A stretch of DNA of 12,798 bases from Candidatus Latescibacter anaerobius SCGC AAA252-E07 (GCA_000403035.1 AQSL01000127.1:2693-15490); one strand, 5' to 3'; counted from the stretch's first letter, positions 1 to 7,204 are shown. Notes: a model not told the origin generated them from the letters alone. A program made the numbers and translations.

Positions 1-874
1 CGAAAGCAACATTCGTCGTATATACTCCTTCCGGATCCGGAATTTCTATTTCATCGATAATTTGACCTTTTTGAGGTTCCACAACATACACTTTGCCTGC
101 ACCCCAATGTGCAACATAGAGATTACCCTTTATATCCATAGCCATACCGTCAGGACCACCTGCAGTATCAAAGGAAATAAACACATGGGGGAAAAGCGTA
201 CCCCTGCCACCATCAGTCAAATAAGCCCGTATTATTCGGTTTGTGCTTAACTCGCCAACGTATATGAATTGTTCATCCGGAGTAATAAGGATACCGTCAG
301 GAAATGCCAGATTGTCCATTAATTGAACGATTGTACGGCTGAGGCCTTCACCAACAACACGATAAACACCACCTTTCGGATTACTCACGCTGGTTCCCCA
401 CGGGTCCGAAAAATAAATATTACCTTCGGAATCTTCAATCAGATCATCAGGTCCGTTGAATTTTCCCCCCTGATAGGTATCTATCATGGTGATACACTCT
501 TTCGTCTTCGGGTCTAAAGAAATAATTCCAAAATCCCGATGCAGAATAAGAAGCTTTTTCCTTTTTCTGTCCCATATCATAGACTTTGGGCCAACTTTCC
601 CCCCCATTTTGCCTATATTATAGAATTTTTCATAGTTTTTGCCGTCGGTAGTTATTCTGGAAATCCAACCTACTTCCATTTCAACGAAATACAACAGTCC
701 GTCATCCGGATTATATGCCGGGCCGTCGATCATGCCTGTGCCGGGAATCACGGCAACCTTTTGAACTTCTCCCCTCTGAATATCTTCTGCTTCCGTTACC
801 TGAACCGCACAGAAGCTCAGTCCTGCTGCAAGAACCGGGACAAACCATTTTTTTAAGGATAGTATACCCCTCAT
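1..874 (-). CDS. SMP-30/gluconolactonase-like exported protein, 3' end beyond window
   Basis: The minus-strand frame is open from an ATG at 874 to the left edge (291 codons visible, C-terminus missing). An AGGAGG ribosome site at 881-886 sits 6 nt before the ATG. Residues 1-29 have basic residues followed by a hydrophobic stretch and look like a Sec signal peptide. The remainder reads as SMP-30/gluconolactonase/LRE beta-propeller: DGPAYNPDDG near residue 50, FNGPDDL with the metal-binding Asn at N140, NIYFSDPWG at 152-160, FPDG at 191-194, and GGPDGMAMD with the metal-type Asp D242. In this family a divalent metal holds the substrate and a sugar lactone is hydrolysed; the position usually occupied by Glu is Asp here. 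It diverges from the reductase gene at 1349 and shares an upstream motif with it. Family assignment is firm; the actual lactone is unknown. Confidence 0.9.
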   Translation of the reverse strand, partial: MRGILSLKKWFVPVLAAGLSFCAVQVTEAEDIQRGEVQKVAVIPGTGMIDGPAYNPDDGLLYFVEMEVGWISRITTDGKNYEKFYNIGKMGGKVGPKSMIWDRKRKKLLILHRDFGIISLDPKTKECITMIDTYQGGKFNGPDDLIEDSEGNIYFSDPWGTSVSNPKGGVYRVVGEGLSRTIVQLMDNLAFPDGILITPDEQFIYVGELSTNRIIRAYLTDGGRGTLFPHVFISFDTAGGPDGMAMDIKGNLYVAHWGAGKVYVVEPQKGQIIDEIEIPDPEGVYTTNVAF

Positions 875-1010
875 ACGTTACCTCCTATGATAAAAGTTTA
901 TTCATTTGATGATCGTATCTATCTTATCTATAGTATAACCAGATTCTTAAATAATTAAAAAATTTTTTTCTGTGATAGCAATATAAATTTCAAAATGCTT
1001 TTATCTCCTA

Positions 1011-1020
1011 TTCCCCATAT
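1011..1020 (-). promoter_or_regulatory. Shared upstream motif ATATGGGGAA, lactonase side
   Basis: Read on the minus strand this site is ATATGGGGAA, 137 nt upstream of the lactonase start. It is the exact reverse complement of the site at 1155-1164, which faces the divergent reductase gene. A one-mismatch version lies upstream of the FucI-like gene at 12399-12408. Around the lactonase and FucI-like copies further blocks also match (GATAAAA/GATAAGA, TTGAAAT, TTATATTGCTAT). It may be an operator or part of a promoter; which one cannot be told from sequence. Confidence 0.5.
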
Positions 1021-1154
1021 AAAACCTAAAAAATGCTTTCATAATTTGTCATAACATCTTATTATATAATAAATAACATTAGATAATACTTGCGGAAGAG
1101 GTACTATTCGTTTATGAACGGAATTACAGTGAACGTTGACTTCTCATAAATTTG

Positions 1155-1164
1155 ATATGGGGAA
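1155..1164 (+). promoter_or_regulatory. Shared upstream motif ATATGGGGAA, reductase side
   Basis: The plus-strand ATATGGGGAA lies 184 nt upstream of the reductase start codon and is an exact inverted copy of the motif at 1011-1020. It is preceded by TTTG, giving TTGATATGGGGAAT, very close to TTGATATGGGAAAT upstream of the FucI-like gene. Confidence 0.5.
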
Positions 1165-1348
1165 TCACGATTAAACTATTTTACAAAACGAAACATCTAT
1201 AATATCATATAACATTCAATTGAAGTATCACATACCGAAAATGAATGCACTTTACAACGTTCACAAACAGTGATGCTCTATTCCATTCTCTTGGGAATAA
1301 ACGAGTCAGGCAAAATACTAATCAAATAATATTTCGAAGGAGACGGTC

Positions 1349-2647
1349 ATGGAAAAATCAACTCGAAGGGATTTTATAAAGAATGTCGCAATTGGCGGTA
1401 CTGCTGCAGGTATGAGTCTGACTGCCGCCGGACTTTCCCCCCGGAGAATTTATGCCGCGGAAACATCAGGATTTAACCGAATCGTCTATCGGCAACTCGG
1501 TTCTACGGGCGAAAAAGTAAGCGAAATAGGCTTCGGGGCAATGAATATGAGGGATCCTGAACTGGTCCATGCGGCAGTTGATAACGGGATCAACTATATT
1601 GATACGGCAAATGGATATATGAAAGGAGTAAACGAAGAAGTCATTGGAAGTGTGATGAAAACAAAGAGAGATAAGGTCTTTCTTACCACGAAACTCGGCG
1701 GGCGAAATCCAGATAATTTGCCTGAAATGCTTGAAACATCCTTAAAAAGACTTCAAACCGATCATGTTGACCTTCTGTTACTCCACAATGTAAGAAGCAG
1801 TGAACAGATTCTTGATGAAGACTTTATGAAATTTTTCGATGATGCACGGCGTAAGGGATATACCCGTTTTGTTGGTTTTTCAACTCACAATTTCCCGGGT
1901 GAAATCTCAGATGCTGCTATAAAAAGTGAGTTTTGGGAAGCTGCTCTTGTCGTATATAATTACCTCTCACCTCCGGATGTAGCAGAATCCATTAAAAAAG
2001 CACGTGAATCCGGTATTGCTATCATAGCAATGAAAAACTTGCTCAAGATGGAGTCCGGTCCTCCGCGTGAGCGGCCTGCGGCCGGCAGTAGTCAACCCCC
2101 CAGGGACTCCGGTCCTCCGCGTGAACGGCCTGAGGCCGGTAATGAACCTCCCAGAAGACAATCGAGACCCCGTCGGGAATCCATAGGAGATATCCGTGAA
2201 GACAAGACGAGTAAAACAACCCCTCAGCAGGCACTGATTAAATGGGTTCTCAATAATCCCTATGTTGACACGGTAATCCCGGGCATGACTTCCTTTGAAC
2301 AACTTGCTGATGACCTTGGGGTAATGGGAATGAAATTGACATTCGATGACCGATATATGTTAAAACGGTACAGTGAAAATATTAAAGGGCGATACTGTTA
2401 TGGTCTTTCCGGATGTGCGGGTTGTAAGGACAAATGCCCCAAGGGGTTAGAAATAAACGAGATAAACCGCTGTCTCGGATATGCTTATGGCTATGGAGAC
2501 ATTGGATTAGCGCAAGAAAATTACCATGAGCTTTCCCGCTCAAACCGAATTGACATCTGTGCCGACTGTGAGGAGTGTGCAGTAAAATGTGCCAATGGGC
2601 TTAATCTTACTGATACTATTCAAAGAGCGAGAGAACTGTTTGCATAA
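1349..2647 (+). CDS. Tat-exported aldo/keto reductase with C-terminal Fe-S-type cysteines
   Basis: 432 residues; ATG at 1349 with AAGGAG at 1337-1342, 6 nt upstream. Residues 4-13 carry a twin-arginine motif (RR at 6-7, RRDFIK) followed by a hydrophobic Gly/Ala segment, so the protein is probably folded with cofactor and exported by Tat. Residues 47-335 are an aldo/keto reductase barrel with the catalytic tetrad visible as D85, Y90, K115 and H146. The tail holds cysteines C350, C356, C359, C363, C375 and then a ferredoxin-like C404-x2-C407-x2-C410-x3-C414, fitting one or two [4Fe-4S] clusters and a redox role other than plain NADPH use. Residues 235-285 are an unusual Arg/Pro/Glu-rich insert formed by an 18-residue repeat (see 2051-2158). 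Families of this build are common in environmental bacteria; the substrate is unknown, though a sugar is likely from the neighbours. Confidence 0.93.
   Translation: MEKSTRRDFIKNVAIGGTAAGMSLTAAGLSPRRIYAAETSGFNRIVYRQLGSTGEKVSEIGFGAMNMRDPELVHAAVDNGINYIDTANGYMKGVNEEVIGSVMKTKRDKVFLTTKLGGRNPDNLPEMLETSLKRLQTDHVDLLLLHNVRSSEQILDEDFMKFFDDARRKGYTRFVGFSTHNFPGEISDAAIKSEFWEAALVVYNYLSPPDVAESIKKARESGIAIIAMKNLLKMESGPPRERPAAGSSQPPRDSGPPRERPEAGNEPPRRQSRPRRESIGDIREDKTSKTTPQQALIKWVLNNPYVDTVIPGMTSFEQLADDLGVMGMKLTFDDRYMLKRYSENIKGRYCYGLSGCAGCKDKCPKGLEINEINRCLGYAYGYGDIGLAQENYHELSRSNRIDICADCEECAVKCANGLNLTDTIQRARELFA
2051..2158 (+). repeat. GC-rich 54-bp tandem repeat inserted in frame in the reductase gene
   Basis: Two 54-bp units start at 2051 and 2105. 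Both contain CCGGTCCTCCGCGTGA and a short GC palindrome (CGGCCtgcGGCCG in unit 1, CGGCCtgaGGCCG in unit 2). They encode ESGPPRERPAAG... and DSGPPRERPEAG..., 18 residues each, followed by an Arg-rich stretch that may be a decayed third unit. The stretch is far more GC-rich than the flanking gene. It falls in the loop between the AMKN strand and the TPQQALIKW helix, where the fold tolerates insertions. Confidence 0.85.
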
Positions 2648-2784
2648 CGGTAAGGGAAATAGCCCTATTAAATAATCATAAATAATTGTATTATAAAACA
2701 AGCGGTTATTCAATTTTGTTCTTCCCAATACTGAATTCCTGCGGGCATTGTGATTTACACATACTTTCCTAATAACGGTGATTG

Positions 2785-2824
2785 AGAAGAAAAATACTCA
2801 ACCGCCAGAGTTTTTCTTCTTTTT
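2785..2824 (+). terminator. Rho-independent terminator after the reductase
   Basis: AGAAGAAAAAtaCTC pairs with GAGTTTTTCTTCT across an 8-nt loop (13 bp with a two-base bulge), followed by TTTT. It is 137 nt after the reductase stop. The stem is AT-rich, so termination may be partial. Confidence 0.6.
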
Positions 2825-2904
2825 AAAATTGTCTCTCGTCTCCCGAAATGCTTCCGGTGATTTTGTGAGGAACGGATATCGACAACTCCCTGTTTCAGAC
2901 GTCA

Positions 2905-2937
2905 CAAAAAACCGGGGAAAGCGGAAGCCTCCCCCGG
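2905..2937 (-). terminator. Rho-independent terminator after the GH88 gene
   Basis: On the minus strand CCGGGG pairs with CCCCGG around a 13-14-nt loop and is followed by TTTTTTG. It begins about 35 nt after the stop codon of the GH88 gene, the expected place. Confidence 0.85.
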
Positions 2938-2972
2938 TGGTGTGTCCGTCAGTATGATTGTACAGGCAACGG

Positions 2973-4184
2973 TCAGCCCTTAAGCGCCTTGTATTTCTTC
3001 AAAGCGGACAGAAAATTATAATCGCCGAATATCAGAGAAGTATCTGCGCCCATAACTTCCGGACCCTGAAATGAAGCGTTATCGAGGATACCCGGACGGT
3101 TCGTGCCCGTTGTCAGGTAATTTGCGCAGAGCGATTCGAGGATATTCCCAGCGAGTTCGAAATACTTCTCTTTATCGGGGCCATCCGGCAATAACGCACA
3201 CATCTCGAGAAGGCCGTCCGCTGTCATCGAGGCGGCGGAAGAATCTCTGATGGTGTTCGGGATGTTCGGATCGCTGAAATCCCAGAACGGCACATAATCG
3301 GCAGGCATGTTGGCAATGTAATAATCGACGAGAGTTTTGAAAGCATCGACAAAAGCCGTATTTTTTGTTTCGCGGTACGCGATAGCCATGCCGTATATTC
3401 CCTCGCCATGCCCGCGAGACCAGGCGGAATCTCCACTGAGACCGCAGAGCGTATCATGGCTGAGAACTTCACCGGTGTTGGGATCAAGGTCAACAACCTG
3501 TACACTGCTGCCATCTTCGCGGATGCAGGTGCGGATAGTGTTCAGTCCGTGTTGCTCTGCCTGCTCTTTCCACTGCGGGTCGCCACCTACATTTGTGCCG
3601 ATAAACATAAGCTCGACATTCATCATATGATCGATAAGGATGGGGTATTTCCATTGATCCATGTCATATGCTTTGACTAATCCGATTTTGCTGCTGTACC
3701 GTGAGGCAAGCGATTTTGCCGACTCGATGAGGACTTTTCTATAGCTTTCATCGCCTGTTACACGGTAGGCATTGCCGTAACTGTTGATTATGCGGTAACC
3801 GATGTCGGCGTCGGCTTTGACATACTGCTCTTTTTCCATGCTGGTAGTCCATTTTTCCGCATGCTGTTTCCAGATATCATCGCCGGTGTTCTCGTACATG
3901 AGCCAGAGGCATCCCGCAAAGAACCCGCTGGACCACCAGGAACTATCCATAGTTTCCCATGTGCCGTCATCCTTTGCATAAAACGGATATTTATCGGCGT
4001 CGCCAACAAGCTCGACCGATCTGGCAAGCTGCTTTTGGGCATACGTAAATATCTCGTCAACAGGAATGTTTTTCTCGGCTTTCCGGACAGGAACCTCTGT
4101 TTTCTCAGGCGTCTCGGATGAGCACGCTAAACCAGCACAGAGCACGACAATGAGAATCCAGTAAACACACGATACCTTTTTCAT
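2973..4184 (-). CDS. GH88-type unsaturated glucuronyl hydrolase, lipoprotein-like
   Basis: 403 residues from the ATG at 4184, chosen because GGAGGGAG (4190-4197) lies 5 nt upstream; a longer frame to 4217 lacks this. Residues 1-20 form a signal peptide ending in GLA-C21, an acceptable but imperfect lipobox, so the enzyme is likely anchored outside the cytoplasm. The rest follows GH88 order: WWSSGFFAGCLWL (83-95), DIGY with D127, ILIDHMMNVEL with D185, SAWSRGHGEGIYG (253-265), PFWDF (299-303), RDSSAAS (313-319). D127 and D185 match the two aspartates that hydrate the enol ether in this family. These enzymes remove the 4,5-unsaturated uronic acid left by polysaccharide lyases. No lyase is in the window, so the polymer (glycosaminoglycan, ulvan, xanthan type) stays open. 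The neighbouring secreted cupins could handle released uronate, but this is inference. Confidence 0.9.
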   Translation of the reverse strand: MKKVSCVYWILIVVLCAGLACSSETPEKTEVPVRKAEKNIPVDEIFTYAQKQLARSVELVGDADKYPFYAKDDGTWETMDSSWWSSGFFAGCLWLMYENTGDDIWKQHAEKWTTSMEKEQYVKADADIGYRIINSYGNAYRVTGDESYRKVLIESAKSLASRYSSKIGLVKAYDMDQWKYPILIDHMMNVELMFIGTNVGGDPQWKEQAEQHGLNTIRTCIREDGSSVQVVDLDPNTGEVLSHDTLCGLSGDSAWSRGHGEGIYGMAIAYRETKNTAFVDAFKTLVDYYIANMPADYVPFWDFSDPNIPNTIRDSSAASMTADGLLEMCALLPDGPDKEKYFELAGNILESLCANYLTTGTNRPGILDNASFQGPEVMGADTSLIFGDYNFLSALKKYKALKG

Positions 4185-4326
4185 AGAAACTCCCTCCATT
4201 CTGAAAAATGTTTGCACTATAACTAAACCGAATCCTTTTCCTTACATCAATTTTGAATTAGTAATAATTATAAAAAAACACAGTAAGTCAAGAATATTTT
4301 CAACGATACTACATTTTAAGAGGGTG

Positions 4327-4452
4327 GTGAAAAAGTCCTTTTTCACGCACCCTGAAATTAAATATATATCGTTTGTTGCTGTCAAGGGCTTGTAAATCAA
4401 CGCTCAGCGTTAACCCTTGACAGCTTACATCCTGAGCCAGATAGTTTTTCAC
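4327..4452. repeat. Nested-dyad intergenic element between GH88 and bicupin 1
   Basis: Two strong dyads lie in the 395-nt divergent spacer. The first (4321-4353) pairs GTGAAAAAG with CTTTTTCAC over a 2-nt loop, extended outside by AGGGTG/CACCCT. The second (4378-4424) pairs GCTGTCAAGGG with CCCTTGACAGC perfectly over 11 bp, and encloses a further perfect AACGCT/AGCGTT hairpin. GTGAAAAA at 4327 and TTTTTCAC at 4445-4452 could be terminal inverted repeats of one 126-bp MITE-like unit. There is no U-run after either hairpin, so they are not ordinary terminators. The rest of the spacer is AT-rich, with a possible -10 TATACT at 4502-4507 for bicupin 1. Confidence 0.65.
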
Positions 4453-4579
4453 AGGATTTTTAAACTATTTGTACTTTGTTTATTTTATTTAATATTTACT
4501 TTATACTGTGTATATTTCAAGAATTGTTTTCGAGAATAGTTCTTATCATGAGGAACATTATAACCCGGAGGCACATTCA

Positions 4580-5488
4580 ATGCAAAAATGGCTCTTCCAA
4601 ATTTCAATGCTAATGCTTATTCTTTTTGCCTTCTCAACACCTGTTGTCCATGCGGAGCAGAAAGGAAAACCCGTATGCGGTCATTCCGATCCGTCAAAAT
4701 ACCGTGATTACACAAATATTCACGGCGGCGCGGGAACCATGAAGTTAATGGAGCTTTTAAGCAGCAACCTTTTTGAAACGAACCTGATATATTTTCACCG
4801 CGGAACACTACCGCCGAAATCGGGAATCGGCGAACACCTTCACCGGACGATGGAGGAAATGTATTTCATCTTCAATGCACCGGCGGAGTTTACCGTGAAC
4901 GGTCATACCGCATTGCTTCCTGCCGGATCGACGGTGCTCTGTCCGCTGGGGTATTCCCATGGAATCTATAATAATTCGGACATAACGCTTGAGTGGCTCA
5001 ATATCGGGGTAACAATGGCAGGAAAAGCCGGAGCCATAGATTATGGCGACAGTCTGACGGCACAAACGATTGAATCGCCTGCGCCGTTTGCCTGGGCAAA
5101 GTTCGACAGCAGTCTTTTGAAACCGATGAAAGGCGCGCATGACGGCAAAGGAACCCTCTTATTCCGCCGGCTCTGGGGCGATGAATCGTGCATGACCAAC
5201 TGGGCATGGATAGACCATGTGCTTCTTCCGCCCGATACCTCTATCGGGTATCATCAGCATAACGCCATCGAGGAAGTCTACTATGTGATGTCGGGAACCG
5301 GAAGAATGACCGTCAACGATACCACCTGGGATGTGGGCCCGGGCGATGCAACTCCCTGCACGCTCCATGATTCTCACGGGATATACAACAATACCGATAA
5401 AGACCTTGAGATTTTTGTGCTTGCGGTTGCGATGGAAAAAGGGAAGACAAACGTTAACAACTGGGGCGATGATCTATCGGGACGGTAG
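4580..5488 (+). CDS. Secreted bicupin protein 1
   Basis: 302 residues from the ATG at 4580; GGAGG at 4567-4571 is 8 nt upstream, and starting here gives a clean signal peptide (residues 1-25, cleavage VHA/EQ), whereas the frame's upstream ATG at 4508 has no such site. Two cupin barrels follow. Cupin A has H86-x-H88 with E92 and CPLGYSHGIYN (H127). Cupin B has H225-x-H227 with E231 and CTLHDSHGIYN (H266). Both keep the His/His/Glu/His metal set, so both barrels probably bind metal. The C-terminus NWGDDLSGR is shared with the other bicupins here. Double cupins include dioxygenases, isomerases and decarboxylases; which this is cannot be said. Small KdgF-type cupins act on unsaturated uronates, which would fit the adjacent GH88 gene, but that is speculative. 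The stop is followed at 21 nt by an attC site. Confidence 0.9.
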   Translation: MQKWLFQISMLMLILFAFSTPVVHAEQKGKPVCGHSDPSKYRDYTNIHGGAGTMKLMELLSSNLFETNLIYFHRGTLPPKSGIGEHLHRTMEEMYFIFNAPAEFTVNGHTALLPAGSTVLCPLGYSHGIYNNSDITLEWLNIGVTMAGKAGAIDYGDSLTAQTIESPAPFAWAKFDSSLLKPMKGAHDGKGTLLFRRLWGDESCMTNWAWIDHVLLPPDTSIGYHQHNAIEEVYYVMSGTGRMTVNDTTWDVGPGDATPCTLHDSHGIYNNTDKDLEIFVLAVAMEKGKTNVNNWGDDLSGR

Positions 5489-5508
5489 AAAATTGTAAAG
5501 ATATAAGT

Positions 5509-5636
5509 GGATAACGTTTTGGCTCACTTGCTGAACCACTTATATTAAAAACTGATACAAGGCACATAGCATTATATTTTCCACGAAACTTCAATTAAAG
5601 CACGGCGGTTCAGTCAAGTGCAGCCTATTGTTAGGC
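5509..5636 (-). other. Integron attC recombination site (cassette 1)
   Basis: Read on the minus strand from 5636: R'' core GCCTAAC, spacer AATA, L'' GGCTgCACTTGaCTGAACC, a 69-nt variable loop, L' GGTTCAGCAAGTGAGCC, spacer AAAAC, core GTTATCC. The L arms pair over 17 bp, leaving exactly two bulged bases, G and A, both on the L'' side and 6 nt apart, with the first 8 nt after the R'' core. That is the attC layout (bulges on L'', unpaired central spacers, variable terminal loop). The outer cores pair only partly, as is common. It lies 34 nt after the stop of the CPBP gene, as expected for a cassette read in that direction. I found it by inspection; a covariance-model scan would score it. Confidence 0.82.
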
Positions 5637-6582
5637 AGCCCCTAAGACAGACACTGCCAAGGTCGACTTTTTAGGCAACTGACATTTTTCTTTTTCGCAA
5701 TTGGCGCAACCCAACTCCAAGCGCTATGAATAAGAAGATGCTGATGAGCCCATTCACCGGCGAAACCAGCCAGTCCGTTCCCGGTACAATCCGGATATGG
5801 TTTTCTGTAAAAAGTTGGTTGAGAAAGGCGTCTTCCACCATGTGCATCAGAACCGCCGGCCAGATTGAATTAGTCAAAAGGCGAATCTCACCATACACCA
5901 TTCCCCAGGAGATCATCACTACGATCGACAAGGGAATGAAGGCCGCCAAGTCCAACGTAGTGAACTTTTGCAGAACAGCTCGATCCAGAAAAAACAGATA
6001 GTATGGAATGTGCCACGCCCCCCAAACGAGTCCAACGATAAAGTGCCCCACGAAATCATTCAGGCGAAGGGAATACACTTTTGGTGCGAGATACCCGCGC
6101 CAGGCAGCCTCTTCAAAAATATTTTTTATGAACAGCGGCAGAATACCCAGCGCGAAAACCTGGAATACCAGCCAAAGCGTGTTCAATGAGAGATTGGGGA
6201 ATGTGATTAAACCTAAACCACTGCCGATTATCAAGACAAGCGCCGTCAACACGGGATAGACGAGAAGTGCGATAATGTACCACGACGCATTCCCTTTAAA
6301 GTTTGGCTTGATTCCAAAATCCTTCCATCCATCCCCTGCAAATGCCCGCAGTAGCAAGGAAGCTCCAAGTGGCATAATAATCCACAAGAGTATACCAAGG
6401 CCTTCTGAAGCCGGGTTATCCATCAGCACATCCAATCCCCGCCCAATCCAGCCAATCGCAAGTACAACAGTAATGAAAATCGCCAGATTGCGAATTGTAG
6501 TTCTATTGCTTTGATTTTGGATATTCATTGTGTTGGACTCCTTCAAACATTGAATAGCGACCATATGAAGCATGCTGCCCAA
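5515..6582 (-). mobile_element. Integron gene cassette 1 (CPBP protease + attC)
   Basis: The minus-strand segment runs from TTGGGC (6582-6577, after the G at 6583) through the CPBP gene and attC to the G of GTTATCC (5515). Recombination in integrons cuts between G and TT of GTTRRRY. Closing this segment into a circle recreates GTTGGGC, which complements the R'' core GCCTAAC at 6 of 7 positions, as an attC needs. The leftover TTATCC then belongs to the insertion site in the 3' flank of bicupin 1. About 1068 bp with one gene is a typical cassette size. Confidence 0.72.
5671..6528 (-). CDS. CPBP-family intramembrane metalloprotease
   Basis: 285 residues from the ATG at 6528, chosen because AAGGAG (6538-6543) stands 9 nt upstream; an in-frame upstream start at 6582 would coincide with the cassette edge. 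The protein is strongly hydrophobic with about seven to eight membrane segments. The family's active-site motifs are present: EExxxR as E139-E140-AAW-R144, a second motif ending in W172-H173 (VWGAWH), and a third with H229 in VLMHMVED. These glutamate/histidine sets mark CAAX/CPBP (Abi, ABI-like) proteases, which act on peptides or proteins in the membrane. Bacterial members serve in bacteriocin self-immunity or peptide maturation. It is the only gene between an attC and a matching core site, so it is most likely a cassette gene. Its substrate is not indicated. Confidence 0.9.
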   Translation of the reverse strand: MNIQNQSNRTTIRNLAIFITVVLAIGWIGRGLDVLMDNPASEGLGILLWIIMPLGASLLLRAFAGDGWKDFGIKPNFKGNASWYIIALLVYPVLTALVLIIGSGLGLITFPNLSLNTLWLVFQVFALGILPLFIKNIFEEAAWRGYLAPKVYSLRLNDFVGHFIVGLVWGAWHIPYYLFFLDRAVLQKFTTLDLAAFIPLSIVVMISWGMVYGEIRLLTNSIWPAVLMHMVEDAFLNQLFTENHIRIVPGTDWLVSPVNGLISIFLFIALGVGLRQLRKRKMSVA

Positions 6583-6583
6583 C

Positions 6584-6748
6584 CAGGGCTTATACAGAAC
6601 TGTGCTAAGAACCTAATATACAGCTATAGAAGCTGTAGAAGACCCCACTGAAATAGTAACAAAACACGTGTAATATTATTAATTTCAATTTGTTATCTTC
6701 TAATTATCACTACTTTAGCAGGAATCTTATACAGACTGGATAAAAACC
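6584..6748. repeat. 165-bp dispersed repeat, copy 1 (attI-like)
   Basis: About 80% identical by eye to 12500-12663. Both copies start immediately outside an integron core site (GTTGGGC here, on the minus strand at 6583-6577) and end at GGATAAAA. Shared internal parts are a hairpin at 6619-6637 (TACAGCT/AGCTGTA), the box AGACCCCACTGAAATA, ACACGTGTAATATTATTAATTT (in parts), and a near-perfect dyad at 6727-6743 (TTATaCAG/CTGgATAA). I could not fold it as an attC, because no second core sits at the right place. An attI-type recombination site with leader is the best guess. Confidence 0.65.
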
Positions 6749-7204
6749 CCGCAATAAAACATCATTTCCTGTAAATTATCTGCAGGACTTATCACTCCCT
6801 CTTCCACCACGATTTATAATGTGAGTATAAATCAGCAGGGATTTTTAATATATAGAAATAATATACTTTTTTGTCCATATCTTTTTTATTTAATTTTAGC
6901 TGCTTATTAAGTTAAAACAGCTTCTATAGAATTATTACGTTAATAACTATCTGTTTTTTCTTAACTCACCCCCTCAGTCCCCCTCTCTTGGAAAGAGAGG
7001 GGGTTGACCACCCTACTCAGTTCCCCTTCTCTTGACAAGAGAAGGGGTTAAGGGATGAGTTCGGGTATGGGGATGGGATATAAACGGAGCTAACTTTATA
7101 AGCGTTTAATTTTATAAAAATATTTTTTAATTTCTTTTGCCTGTATTTAATTTGCCCCATCGGCCCCCTGCTATGAAAAGAGAGAGTATGAGTTACGTAA
7201 TGGG
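6749..7204. other. Gene-free AT-rich stretch with paired palindromes
   Basis: No gene seen in 456 nt. Two perfect GC-rich palindromes stand close together: 6979-6989/6993-7003 (CCCCCTCTCTT, 11 bp, 3-nt loop) and 7023-7034/7036-7047 (CCCCTTCTCTTG, 12 bp, 1-nt centre). Decayed relatives follow at about 7155-7207 and 8180-8237, each leading into the GTGATGAAAAAATGATGG sequence. Around 6860-6900 the text TTTTGTCCATATCTTTTTT matches 8131-8155, so part of this stretch belongs to the duplication that flanks the HEPN-like gene. The palindromes resemble REP/BIME units, in keeping with the Y1 transposase remnant at 8399-8527. Confidence 0.65.
6979..7047. repeat. Pair of REP/BIME-like palindromes
   Basis: Two perfect hairpins of 11 and 12 bp with tiny loops, 19 nt apart, share the CTCTT...AAGAG core but differ in flanking bases. 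Such doublets are typical of palindromic intergenic repeats moved by RAYT (Y1) transposases. No U-run follows, so a plain terminator role is less likely. Confidence 0.65.

Larger units (their letters stand above)
875..1348. promoter_or_regulatory. Divergent AT-rich intergenic region
   Basis: This 474-nt stretch separates the divergent lactonase and reductase genes and must hold both promoters. It is very AT-rich and I see no gene in it. A TATAAT at 1198-1203 is a possible -10 box for the reductase, but no good -35 box stands 16-18 nt before it. The two inverted copies of the ATATGGGGAA motif (1011-1020 and 1155-1164) are the clearest structure. Confidence 0.5.

Noticed and set aside
1967..2302. 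Minus-strand open frames within the reductase gene
   Set aside because: They arise from the GC-rich repeat read on the opposite strand. The plus-strand gene is secure, with catalytic residues on both sides.
2642..2710. GCATAAC overlapping the end of the reductase gene as an attC core
   Set aside because: No complementary arms or partner GTTRRRY core were found downstream.
4378..4424. The 11-bp dyad as another attC
   Set aside because: It has perfect arms without bulges, no unpaired spacers and no core boxes outside.
5509..5636. Reading this attC on the plus strand, as belonging to bicupin 1
   Set aside because: The bulged bases lie on the GTTAGGC side, and in attC they belong to L'' next to the RYYYAAC core. 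This sets the orientation to minus, with the CPBP gene as cargo. The same holds for 10479-10566.
6577..6698. The 165-bp repeat as an attC running from GCCCAAC to GTTATCT
   Set aside because: The regions inside these two boxes do not pair. The only good stem is the short hairpin at 6619-6637, so attC structure is not supported.
6624..6929. 13-bp inverted match CTATAGAAGCTGT (6624-6636) and ACAGCTTCTATAG (6917-6929)
   Set aside because: It is isolated and does not extend in either direction. It may be chance or a scrap of the 165-bp repeat.
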